Assembly: GCA_034509735.1 (NCBI GenBank)
Contig: JACGWO010000003.1
Coordinates: 13,702,001-13,766,000 of the forward strand
From: Sesamum alatum
Lineage: Eukaryota > Streptophyta > Magnoliopsida > Lamiales > Pedaliaceae
Reading direction: 5' to 3'
DNA: 64,000 nt
Shown: positions 23,658-35,189 of the stretch, one piece after another
Layout of the letters: the number at the start of each line of letters is the position of its first letter
Numbering within the stretch: the first letter of the stretch is position 1
The notes under the pieces: model-generated
What the model was told of the DNA's origin: nothing
The model's input: the letters and a program-made list of their open reading frames with translations, nothing else
Databases searched by the model: none
Position numbers and translations under genes: made by a program

Positions 23658-24981
23658 GGGAGAATTACACTTTTAGTCTTCAATTTATATTATTGATTCT
23701 TCGTTCTCAAACAACCAAGAAACAATCAAGACTGATAGTTTTGGTCCTGAAAAGTTGTATTTTTTTATGGAATTAGTTATTTTTATCATCTTCTTGCCGG
23801 ATATAATGAAAAATCTCATGTGCCAAACACGTGAAGTTGCTTTGAGAGGAAAAGAACTACCATTTCCTGATGAAAAGTTGCCCTGTTCAAGGTTAAAAAG
23901 AAGGGTAAATTACATCTACCTCCCCTGAGGTATGGCATAATTACAAATACCTCTTCGTTGTTTGAAAAATTACAAATACCCTCCTGAGGTTTGTAACCAT
24001 CTGACAAATAACCCATTTCCATCAATTTTTATGCGTGAACTGACCAAAATGCCCTTATGTACTAAATTATTTTTATTTAATTTTTAAAAGTTTTTTGGAC
24101 TATAATGTGCAGGGAGAGATTTCTTAAGTTTTTTACAGAGAGGAGCAATAATGCAATTTGTCTTGACCGATTTTTCTATAATTTTAATAAAAAAATCAAG
24201 GGCAAAATGGTCAAGTTTAGCCCTTTGGTTAAAAATTACAAACCTCAGGAGGGTATTTATAATTTTTCAAATAACAGGGGAGTATTTGTAATTATGCCAA
24301 ACCTCAGGAGAGGTAGATGTAATTTACCCTAAAAAGAAAGCATTCATTTTTGACATTGCCTAGGCAAAATGAACATTGGCAAAGAAAAATCTAAAAAATG
24401 AGTTCGCGCACTTCTAGTAATAGATATTCTACCCATTCTGATTTAGGAGCTCAGTCTTCATTATTTTATAATTGTGGATTTGAGTTCCCTTTATCAACTT
24501 CATGGACTTCTCGCAATTCAAGTAAAAAGTATCTGCTTGCCTAGGTTGTGGATTTGCCAACTGTGGCAAGCATGATATTTTGTACTCAAGTTGCAAGAAG
24601 TCTCCATAATTGCAAAATACTAGAGTGAGCTTTTAAATTTACTTGAGTAGAATATTTATTCTTAAAAGAAGAGTTTGAACTCATTATTTGAAGTCTTTCT
24701 TTGCAATGCTCTATATTTTTGCCTAAGCAACATTTAAAAATGAATGATTTTTTCCTAAATCTTAAAGAGGGTCACAAATGAGAAATAATAGTTTTTTTCC
24801 CTGCAAGCAAACTCAAATGCTTGGCACGTGAGGTTTTCCATTATGTTTATCAACAAGATGATAAAAATGACAAATTCCGTTAAAAATTTACTTTTTGAGG
24901 ACCAAAATTATCACATTTAATTGTTTGAAAACTAAAAGTAAATCAGTAGTATAATTTGAGAACTAAAAGAGTAATTCTCCC
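23658..24981. mobile_element. Terminal-inverted-repeat element (Mutator-like), 1.3 kb, containing a smaller MITE
   Basis: The left arm begins GGGAGAATTACACTTTTAGT (23658) and the right arm ends, reverse strand, GGGAGAATTACTCTTTTAGT (from 24981). Similarity continues for over 200 bp on both arms, through TTTTGGTCCT, TATTTTTATCATCTT and the CACGTG-containing block near 23830 and 24825. Long inverted arms suggest a Mutator-type MITE. The flanking 9-mers ATGATCCTG and ATTATCCCT agree at only 6 positions, so the target duplication is eroded or the border is a base or two off. There is no transposase inside. Confidence 0.65.
23903..24329. mobile_element. Mutator-like MITE (427 bp) with perfect 9-bp target duplication
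   Basis: Identical 9-mers TAAAAAGAA flank the element (23894-23902 and 24330-24338). The arms are inverted repeats of about 100 bp: GGGTAAATTACATCTACCTC at the left, and its counterpart GGGTAAATTACATCTACCTC read on the reverse strand from 24329. Both arms repeat CCTCAGG/CCTGAGG and TACAAATAC motifs. A 9-bp target duplication with long arms is diagnostic of Mutator-like elements. It sits inside the larger inverted-repeat element, so it inserted later. Confidence 0.88.
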
Positions 24982-25425
24982 ATTATCCCTTTCAACTGGA
25001 ATTAGTAAAGTTCAATAATTCGGTTAAAGTAACACCGGAGGTACTTCTGAAACAAAATACTAATCATCACATGAGAAGAACGAGGTTATGACATCAGTAG
25101 ACGTCCCACAAAGCTAAAAGCTGAAGCTACTGTTTTTACTTGCATAAATGCGAATTCTACTGAAGCCAATGTCCAAATAAACATACAGTGTTGAGATACC
25201 AACAACTAAAGTCCTAGCCCACATACACCAAAAATGCCTGTGTTTAATAGATGGGAAAATTCTGTGAAAATGATGGAATAACCATCGGCAAACCTCTTCT
25301 GGATCATGTCCGAGGAAACATGGGGTTTGTTGTTCACAGCGACAAACTTGATTCTGCGAGAGCTCAATTGCACCTCATGATTGTGGCAGTTCCCTCTGAT
25401 TCATGAAATTGTTTTCTTAACCATA
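24982..25425. other. Intergenic, 3' flank of ELP6
   Basis: The ELP6 3' untranslated region must lie in the right part of this stretch, immediately below 25426 on the minus strand. No other gene or repeat border is recognised. Confidence 0.4.
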
Positions 25426-27186
25426 TCATGTCTTGCTTCCAGGATAGAAATACTCAACGCTGCTGTCCTTAATCCTGAAGTGGAAATTATGTACCTTGTT
25501 TCTTGACTTGCCTGAGCCGTCGTGAATTCCTTTGTTTGAAACAGTCAACTGCAAACATACAAAAATTAGGAACTATCCAGATTTTGACATAATAGAATGA
25601 ACGCAAAATGAAATAAATGTGTAAATTCCAGGAACTCAATCCATGCAGATCATGTGATGTGCTCTTATTTCTGAAAATGTTCGGCAAAAAGTGGAACACG
25701 ACACATCTAGTGCTTATATTACAAACTTATTTTCCCACGCCAACAGAATTTTATCACAAGTGAGTAAATATTGCAACTTTTGGGGAGCTAAGGGATATTC
25801 TTTGGGTTCACAAGGTATGAGAACCCTCCAATAGTTAAGAACTGATCTAACTTTCATGATGTTTTAAAATGTTTAACTTCCACATAGGAACTAAAAGATA
25901 ATTACTTGGATGAAGAACAACCAGATAATCTAGAAATTTGAAGTATTATACCTGTCCATGGACATCGGTTGCTAGACCAGTAGCTAAAGGTTCAACCTTT
26001 ATCACTACATCTGCGAGGTATTCCAACTGTAAAAGCAGGCCAGGTCGATCCTCATTTGAATACACATCATCATGGTTAAGGGTGATAAGTGAACAACCCT
26101 GCTTAAGAACACACAGTAAAAGCATTTCAACAACATTTGCAACATCAAAAGAAGAAAATACAAATAGGGAAACGCACAACATGGTACGATAACATACAAA
26201 TTGTGCTGCTAAACTGTAACAGTAATGCAGAAAATCCAAGACAAGGTTCGACGAGCCATTAGCATCAACTTCCATAAGAGAGACGTCATCAATTATTACA
26301 GTAATAGGCTGTCCGACTTCATGCGATAGACAAACTTCTACTGCTTTCTGAATTTCTCCATACAATGCAATAAATACATCCTCGCTTGTTTTTCCTCGAT
26401 CTCTACCTATTCACAACATAACATCAATTATTTTGTCATAAAATTAACCAAACAAATCCTGATAGCTTGAGCATGATTCTCATACAGCAGCGGACAATCA
26501 ATATAGAACATACTGCATCATCCCATTCTTCTTTGTGCTCCACATTGGAAGTGGCAGCAGAATATTACATCTTATATAGTTTAAAACGTCACAAATTAGC
26601 ATGTAACAATACACAGCAAGCAATCACAGATAGGCCGTACAAACACAATAACAGACATAGACTACACAGAAAATGCATAATGAATCATGAAATCCTCACC
26701 AAGGCGCTCCACCATAAGCATGTCCAAGAACATCAATCTCTTATTATCTCGTTGGACACTTAAGTTGCAGCCCTGTCAAATCGAACAACTTCATTGGTTT
26801 CAGAGCTTAAGAATATGGAAAAAGAATCTTGACATTACTTGTCAAATTCACGCAAAATTCACGAAATCTTGATTCGATCATGGCACAGTGATAACTTACA
26901 ATTTAACTTATTCAGTGTACAGAGAGGAGAAAAAAGTTACCATTTTACGGAGGACGCGATCGTAGTGGGAGAAGGGGTGAGCGAAGGAAAGGAAAACAAC
27001 GACGTCAGAGGAGTGAGGGGAGAGGCAGCGCTTCAGTAAGTGGTGAACCACGAACGCTCCGCTAGTCTCCACGCAGTCCTCGACAAGGATCATCCTTCCG
27101 TCAGCGGCAGGGGAAGTGGAGAAAACGGCGGCGCCTTTGCCGTCGAGGGCCTCATCTAGAAGGGTGGACGGCAGAGCATTCGCCAT
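25426..27186 (-). CDS. ELP6: Elongator complex protein 6, five exons
   Basis: ELP6 with ELP4 and ELP5 forms the RecA-like hexameric ring of Elongator, which supports tRNA wobble-uridine modification and has been linked to histone acetylation and transcription in plants. Exons in transcript order are 27186-26941, 26772-26700, 26406-26198, 26098-25952 and 25548-25426, all with GT-AG introns. They give 265 residues, close to the plant family length. Recognisable blocks are [108 protein letters not shown] and the C-terminal [17 protein letters not shown]. No Walker A motif is present, as known for ELP6. The ATG at 27184-27186 is the only plausible start. No lesion is seen. Confidence 0.95.
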
Positions 27187-27559
27187 CAATTGTCGAACTC
27201 AATGTCAATTTTCGTCAACCCCTTCGCTTGTTGAATTGATGTAAAATTAGGGGTTTTGCATTTGAACAAAAGGAAAAGGGTTTTTGGGGATACAGGTAAT
27301 GAGGTAAATAATGTAGGGCATTTTGCGATGTACTTTTCAAAGCGGACAAAAGGCAAAGTTGATATCATAGTTTAGGAAAATTGTAATTTTAGTACCTTAG
27401 TTTTTGGATTGATAATTTTAGTACCAGATCTTATTTTTGATAATATCATTTCTAATCCTTTAAATTTGACTTTCTCACAGATTTAGTCCCATTGTATAAA
27501 AATAGTACCAGAATCTAAGTTTATTGAAGAAAATATTTGTCTATATTACATATTGATAT
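27187..27559. other. Upstream region of ELP6 and boundary to viral fossil
   Basis: No coding signal. It must hold the ELP6 promoter and leader. The segment 27360-27520 has phrases such as AATTTTAGTACC repeated (27385 and 27413 regions), like arms of a degenerate MITE, but I could not find a clean partner. Confidence 0.35.
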
Positions 27560-29943
27560 TTAATCCTGAATTGAGGAGATTTCTCAAAGTATGGAACCGA
27601 GTGAAAGTTCGAGTTATAATGAAAATAGATAATATTTCCATATTCTAGAAATACAAAGAAGGAATTTCTTTACGAAATTTCTCAAGAAAATTGATGCGTT
27701 ATTGACGGGTCAAAGAAGGATAGACTGGGAGCTTCTTACAAAAGAAGAAAGAGAGGAGTGAATGCAAAATTACCACGTCCGACAAACACTACCAGGAAAT
27801 GGGGTGGGAGGCCTACAAGTCATAGAGATCCATGGTAGAATACTAGTCAGGAGAAATAGATTGCGTACATTTCTAAAACAATACAGATTTTAAAATTATG
27901 ATAAAAAAGTATTGATTTGAAAGTACTAGAGCCGGACACCTCAAGAATCTCTCAAGATCTAAGAGAGATCCAAAAGATAGTTCAAGACTATGTACATATG
28001 TTAATGGTATACCTACGAAGATAGACCTCTTGAACTAAAAGATGGACGAGATCTAAGGATCCTCCCAGATCCACATAATGATCTTACAGATCTGAAAGAC
28101 AAAGTAATAGATTTGAAGAGAAACCAAAGGAATACCCCTGAGGCATCCAAAATCCTACCAGGAGGAGTATCAGGGATGCCTTCGGACTAGTACCGCTTCT
28201 AAATCAAAAGGGAAATGCGGTGGAGCTCCCGAAGCCAAAGATGTAGGAAGATCTAATCATTGAAGTTACTCAAATCCATAAAATAATCAAGATATCAATG
28301 GTAGATTTATCAAATCTGCAGGAGTTAGTAGAATCATTTCCCCAACTTGGGATTGTGAATCTAGTCAATGTCCAAACCAACGAAATCGCTCCGACACTAC
28401 CACTGTCAGAGGGAAGTATAGGTTCAAATGATCTCTCACAGGATCATCCAATGAGAGAAGGTGGGGATTTCCACAACAATACTACCCCATCATTTGTGGG
28501 AACGAGATTGAGGGAAAATCAAGGAAGAAATCCAAGACGAGTACTTGAAATACACCATGGGCAAGGTCCATGCTCCAACCCTTGCATCCACATGGCACCA
28601 TACTTAACTTGGATATCATCGACTTTCGAAATATTGAGAAATTGATAGATGAATGGGTTATAATCATGAAGATAGCAGCAATAATGGAATTCGACAGGGA
28701 TAAATTCATACGACTATTTGAGTAAGATTGGAGGGTTCGGTGAAAATTGGAGGGGATAATACCCTAGAAGACACTAAAGCAAGTATTTTGGCCGGAGAGT
28801 CTAAAAGTGCAATCGCAGAAAGACTCGGAAGGCTCATCAAAATATACTTCATCGAGATGCATACTTTGAGGGAAGCAGAGCTGAGAAGGCTAGAGATTAC
28901 TCACGAGCTCTCTTCGATCTCAAATTAAGAAATATTTGTGCAATAGATGCCCTGATGTTCTTTGCAAAGATCTACAGTCCATTAAGGGAAATGTTGATCC
29001 AATTATAAAAACTACCTAAAGGACAACTGGATTCAGTAGCAAAGAGAATGTTTTTCCTCAAAGACAAAATGAAGAATTGGTGTGAGCAAGCATCCGTCCA
29101 AAAGAACATGAAGATAATGGGAGGTATGATGAAAAGAACGCCTCGTTGTTGTTATAATAATGAATTTCCAACCATTATAGGAGAATCAAACGAGCAGAGT
29201 AAGAGAAAGAAGAAGGGCAGTGACTCTAACTCCAGGAGTTCCAGAAAATCCTCTATTCGAATGAGATTTGGTCTAATCAAAGGTCAGTCATATAAATTTG
29301 GACAAAAATGAGGAGCAACAAGAGCTACATCCCAAGGATCTAAACGAACAGGCGAAAGATCTATGGGAAGAACCCTATGAAAAGAACTTACAGACTAGCC
29401 TACCCAAAGCCAATGAAATTTTTAAATATTGTAACTGCTGGCCATGCCGAGCAAAAAGGCGTAAATCACCAGATTACCCGCAGAAACCTGGTGAATTACG
29501 ATAGTCCAAAGCTACGGTTGACATCTTGGATGCAGTTTACTGTGGCAATTTGGTACCCCTCTACGAATTCAAGATTTTCCCGAAGATGAAAACATCTACG
29601 AGGAAGAAATAGAGAGCGATTCGGATGGATCTCCAACTGTGCCGAAGTAATTGCAATGAAGGAGATAGGGTTCAGACATCTGAAGCCTGTTAGGATCCTT
29701 TTCAAGGATGACAGTGTCTAACAAAATCATGGAAAGAATATGCAACAAGACTCTAATCTCGACCCATATTATTATACCTCAGAAAATGAAGGTAAGTGTT
29801 TATGGGTGCTATAGTGAAGGTAAGGTATCGTACCTGCTCCCACTGCTCGTATGAGTGCCCAACAAACAGTACAAGGCCTTCAAAATAAGATCGCATTAGG
29901 ACCAAGCTGGAGGGATCTCTGGCGTAGGCACTCCGATGCTCAA
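27560..29943 (+). pseudogene. Degenerate endogenous pararetrovirus fragment, Caulimoviridae-like coat-protein region
   Basis: The + strand carries scattered, frame-broken pieces in the order expected of the coat-protein part of a plant pararetrovirus polyprotein. These include IDEWVIIMKIAA (28640-28680), AERLGRLIKIYFI (28815-28855), and MFFLKDKMKNWCEQASVQ (29048-29100). CCYNNEFPTIIG follows at 29150-29180. A Lys/Arg/Ser-rich stretch covers 29185-29290. A damaged Cys-rich knuckle is at 29420-29480, and an acidic tail (EDENIYEEEIESDSDGS) at 29585-29630. The knuckle spacing is spoiled by an indel and there are many stops, so nothing functional is encoded. The arrangement resembles florendovirus or petuvirus integrants. 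Reverse transcriptase is not seen in the window. A Ty3/gypsy gag is the main alternative. Confidence 0.62.
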
Positions 29944-29948
29944 GTCAA

Positions 29949-30315
29949 TGTATGACGAAGGTATCTGTAAAGAAACCCAGGTAGAGAATAGAGTAAGCGC
30001 AACCATAGCTTGAAGATGAACTTGAAAGTGAGAAAGTGTGTATATTGAATTCACTATTTAGAACTACAATACAGCTCCATTTATGGAGCTCATTAACAAC
30101 CTCTAATAACCAATTAATCGTCTTCTCTAACCAATGGGTAGTTAAGACGCGCACCTAACTTAACCTCCTTCTAACTTAAAACGTGGTTCTTACTTAAAGA
30201 AGCGCTGGTACTAAAAACACGAGATATCAACCCAGGCAACAAAATAAAAGGCATAAGACTATTGTTGTTATGACACAATTTTTTCCAATAAGCACGCTTT
30301 GCTTGGTTGCTTTCA
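29949..30315 (-). repeat. 3' LTR of the truncated Copia element (about 367 bp)
   Basis: On the minus strand it starts TGAAAGCAACCAAGC directly after the purine-rich GAGGAGGGGG (30316-30325) and ends CTTCGTCATACA at 29949, a TG...CA form. It holds the hairpin-like GAGCTCCATAAATGGAGCT (about 30076-30094). Without a second LTR the borders rest on these signals only. Confidence 0.6.
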
Positions 30316-33300
30316 CCCCCTCCTCAACTTGGACTTGGGGGAAATCGGCTAAGTCTAACTTGGTGATCATGGCTAAGAAGAGAGGACCAGTTAAGGTCTT
30401 TGTACACATATCAACTAACTATGATTTGGAAGCCACATGTCTAGGATCCAAAAAATCCTTCCTTGTATTTATCACGATATGGCAGTCAATCTCCCGTGCT
30501 TCGTTCTCTGGTGGAATACTAGATTTGCCACAATCTGTAATGCAGCCTGATTATCACACAAGAATGGTATAGGGGTTGGCACATTAATCTGCAAGTCCTG
30601 CAGCAGATTGTACACACAAACCAATTCACATGGGTGGAACCCATATTTCTATATTCTGCCTCGCTAGTTGATCTGGACACCATATGCTGTTTCTTCATTT
30701 TCCATGAGACTAACGAGGATCCATGAAGATGCAAAACCCTGTCAGTGACCTTCTTGTGTTTATGGAAGAAGCCCAATCTATGTAGCAATAAGCTACCAAG
30801 TCCCTTTTTCCTCCTGCTGGAAAGAATAATCCTTTATTGATTATTCCTTTGAAGTACCTCAGTAGGTACAAGGTTGCATCCCAATGTTTTTTGTGGGGGT
30901 TCTGCATGAATTGGCTAAGTTGTTGTGCAACATGACAAATGTCGGGCCAGGTAAAACCAAGATACAAAATTCTCTCAATTAGTCTCCTTTATGATTCTGC
31001 ATGGGATAGAGCGTTACCTGCCTCAGTGGAGAACTTGATTCCTACTAGCAAGGGTGTGGTAGCTGCCTTAGCTTGAGTTACTCCAGCATCCAGTAGCAAG
31101 TCAGTGGTATACTTGGTTTGTGTAAGTGCCACTCCTTGAGAGCTCATAACTATCTCCAAACCAAGGAAGTACTTTGCCACCCCCAGATCCTTGATAAAGA
31201 ACATATCATTTAAGTATGTTTTGATATCCTGTATTCCTTCTTCAGAGTTCCCTGCAATGAGAATATAGTCTACACATATAAGTAATACTAACAAACCTGT
31301 TGGAGTGGTTTTAGTGAAGAGACAGTGATCATGCTTGGACTTCAAAAATCCAAACCTCCGATTTTGGTGGTAAACTCAGCATTCCATTATCTCGATGCCT
31401 GCTTTAGTCCATAAAGCGATCTTGAGCCTGCAGGCATGTCCCTGTGGAACAGCATACCCCTCTGGTGGTTGCATGTACATTTCCTCCTCAAGGTGGCCAT
31501 GTAAGAATGCGTTATTAACATCTACATAGTGCAAATCCCAGTTCAAAGAAGCTGTGAGAGCTAGGAGGACTCTTACTGTTACTGCTTTCGCCACAGCGGA
31601 GAAACTATCCACATAATTAATCCCTTCCACTTGGTTGTAGCCCTTGGCTACCAACCTTGCCTTGTGCTTGTTCACCGAGCCATCTGCATTTAACTTGAGT
31701 TCGAACACCCAACGACAACCTATGGCCTTCTTGCCTTGGGGCAAAGGAGTCACTTGCCAGGTGTTGTCCTTCTCAAGAGTATCCAATTCATTCTGCATTA
31801 CCGCTTTCAGTCCTTATGTTCACAGGCCTGACTGTAGCTTCTAGGTTCATGCAGGTTAGTTAAGGAAGCCAAAAAACATCTATTCTGAATCTGAATAATT
31901 GTAGCAAAAGTCTTGCATCCACGTTGGTTTGCTAACCACCCTGGTGGACCTTCTGAGATGCCCTAATGGTTGTGAGTCAGTGTTTGTTTCTAAGTCCATT
32001 ACATCAAAGGTTTCTATGCTAGTACAATGTGCAGGCTGTGAGGGCACATTTTCCTCTTCATCTGCAATGATGGGCACAGGATAGGTTACTGGATCCAGCT
32101 ACCTCCCTATATAGGGAAATACTTCTTCATGAAACACCACATCTCCAAATACAAGAGAGTGTGGGTAGTTAAATCAAAGACTCTATATCATTTGTGTCCT
32201 GTTGCATAGCCTAGAAATACCCACTTGATTTCCCTAGCTTCAAACTTGCCTTTATGTGGTCGTGTGTTAATGGCAAAACAAAGGGTACCAAAAACTCTTA
32301 AGTGTTCATATTCAGGATGCTTCCCATTGAGGAGTTCAAAGGGGGGTCATCCAATTTAAAACTTGAGTTGGCAGCCTATTTATGATGTAAATGGCAGTAA
32401 GTAAAGCTTCTGACCAAAACATGTTGGGCATGTTTGATTGAAACATTAATGCCCCTAGCAATTTGAAAGAGATGTTTGTGTTTTCTTCAACTACACCATT
32501 TTGTTGTGGTGTATAGACACAAGTTTTCTGGTGAGAGATTCCTTCTTTATGCATAAATTCTTGACATTGTTAACTTAGAAATTCATAACACTATTGTCAC
32601 TTCAAGTTTTAACTCTTTTCTCAAATTGTTTAAGGACCATTTCATGAAATTGTTTCAGAATAGGTAGAGTATGAGACTTATATTTCATCAAATATGTCCA
32701 CGTACTTCTACTATAGTCATCTACCAAGGTTAACATAAAAGTGCATTGTAATAAAGAATGTTGATTGTAGGGGCCCTATATGCCCACATGTACAAGCTCA
32801 AATATGTTGTCTGCCTTTGATTGACTAATAGGAAAATTTAATCTCTGTTGCTTTCCGTGAGGCATGCTTCACACAAATCTAAAGTAGTTTTATTTCCTTT
32901 CAAGAATTTCATATGTCTGAGTACAAGAGAGGATGTGTGGCCTAATCTTTTGTGCCACAAGTTTATATTAGTGGAGCTAATATTGAGGCTAGCTTCCTGT
33001 GTTTGTTGCATCATGTGCCTAATAGTGTGTGCTTCAAATGAGTGATCATCTAGTATGTATAGTTTTCGTACAAGCCTTCCTCCAACTATAATCTTGTCAG
33101 TCATTCTTGTGGTCCTGCAAGAGACAACAAGATGGAAAAAACTTGAATCTAATATAAGTTGTGTCACATAGTTTGCTTACAAATAGTAGGTAAATTTTTA
33201 ATGAAGGTACATGTAGCACATCTCGTAGTATCAAATTGTTAGACAATAAGATGTCACCTATAGTTCCGACATGTTGTTTTAATCCATCTTCCAGATGGGT

Positions 33301-34040
33301 ATATGCTTTAGTTTTATTTCCTTTAGTTTGATGAAACAAGGTAATATCATTGCACATATGTGAGGTTGCCCTACTATCAATTATCCATGTTTTGGAACGT
33401 TTTAATGCAGTATTGGCCAAAATTTTAGCTGTATAGTCATTGAATTATTCAAAGTTGTCCTCCTCAGCTAATTCTCCTACATCAACCCTCCCCTGCAATC
33501 TCCTTATTGTAGACCTTAGACACTCAGATATTACCTCAGCATCCATCGCATTCTGCACTGATTCTTGATTTATTACTTGACTACTTATAGTGCTTAGTAC
33601 TTTGTTGGTGGCGTTTGACCCTTTCTTTCTTTGATCCATGAGTGTCCTATACCAGTCAGGATACCCATGGATCTAAAATCAGTCTTTTTTCGGGTGACCC
33701 ATTATCTTGCAATGTGTGCAATATTGCCCATTTTTGTCTTGCATGCCCTTATTTTTCCATTGATTTCTAGCATTTGTTCCTTGAAAGCCCCTTGCTTGCA
33801 TCGCCAGGGTATGAGAACGGTTTCCATATCCTGTGCTTATCTCCCTCTGTCTCACTGTTTTCAGACATTGGGAAGTGTCTTCATCATTAACAGTTGATTC
33901 CTGATGCTGTCGAAGTATTCATCAAGGCCCATCAAGAATTGCATGAGATGGTCTCTTTGGTAAAGATTTGCTATTTCTTGTTAGGTGCCACAACTGCAGG
34001 ATGGGATGGCCACCAAGCATCCCAGTTTATTTCAAAGCTT
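29949..34040 (-). pseudogene. 5'-truncated Ty1/copia retrotransposon
   Basis: Running from high to low coordinates: gag end CSCGT...[22 protein letters not shown] (34000-33890), then a zinc knuckle remnant HCKIMGHPKKD and HGYPDWY (33720-33640). Next are the protease WIIDSRATSHMCND (33390-33350, D-S-G changed to D-S-R), pre-integrase NLWHKRLGHTS (about 32970-32940), and integrase end CVYTPQQNGVVEENTNI (32530-32470). RT follows with AIGCRWVFELKLNADGSVNK and DVNNAFLHG (31740-31490), its YVDD box changed to CVDY (about 31270). RNase H remains (VSWKMKKQHMVSRSTSEAEY) lie near 30700-30650. Polypurine tract and 3' LTR follow. The 5' LTR and start of gag are missing where the kinase pseudogene begins. 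Numerous stops and frameshifts are present. Confidence 0.88.
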
Positions 34041-34740
34041 TTTAAGCTTATTCAATTCTATATCAATAATTTCTATATCAATGATTCGCAAGAGAGCAGG
34101 GAATTGCAAGCGAACAGTGAATTTCTTATTGAATTGTTGACGTTGAATCTACTTCATCACTCGAACTTAGTAAACTTGATGGGATACTGTGCGGATGGAG
34201 ATGAGACATTTTTGTGTACGAGGACATGCCGTTAGGATCATTGGAAGACCATCCGCACAGTATTTTTGAGCTTATAAGATGTTAGATTTTATTCTTAAAA
34301 TGAAGCTAAGCTATTTAAGCGTTTTTGATTGCTTAAACTCCTGTTTGATTTATTCGTCCACTATTTAGACCTTTGACCTGATAAAAAGCGACTTGACTGG
34401 AATACAAGAATGAAAATTGTTGCTGGTGTGGCAAAGGGTTAGGAGTATTTACACAATAAACCGAATCCACCGGTTATAGATCAAGCTTTGAACTGTTCCG
34501 ATGTTTTATTGGACGAAGGCTATCATCCTAAGCTTTCCAATTTTGGATTAGCCAAACTAGACTGATTTACGATAAGACTCACGTGCATACTAGATTGATG
34601 GGCCCGACGGATATTGTGCACCGGAATACGCTATGACAGGACAACTATCATTGAAGTCCGACGTTTACAATTTCGGAGTTGTCCTTCTGGAAATTATCAC
34701 TAGCAGAAAGCCTATCAACAATTCAAGAGCGCTTGGCGAA

Positions 34741-35073
34741 TGTTATGAGTTGTAAAATTATTGAACACATTTTCTGCATTTATTTATATGTAGTACATTT
34801 TTAGTTTACGGAGTTTTGTTGTTGGGTTGCTGGTATTGGCAGTTGTAAAGTTGTTGGGTTACACCCGTAGCGGTTAATTTGTTGAAGTTTGTTAGGCAGG
34901 TCTCTAGACTTGTATTTAAGGCCTCGCCCATGTGTAACCACATACAATAATTTTCAGTATTCTTTTCCTGAATAAAAGTAGTCTTCTTCCCTCTTTTCTC
35001 TCGTTAGGTTTGGCCTAGATTTCTTGAACAAGATATCCATGGAGAGTGTTGCGCTTTTTTTGACCTACGAACA
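34741..35073 (+). repeat. 5' LTR of the complete Copia element
   Basis: 333 bp, starting TGTTATGAGTTG and ending CTACGAACA. It contains TATTTAAGG (about 34912) as a TATA-like element and CTGAATAAAAG (about 34967) as a polyadenylation-type signal. Confidence 0.95.
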
Positions 35074-35189
35074 TGGTATCAGAGCCATCTCTTGATGGTC
35101 TCTGGTCATGTTCTTCCTTCCTTTTGATTCTGTTCTTTTTTCTTGATACACCTGTGTTGATTTCTCGTTTTTTTGGGTTTCTCTTCCAT

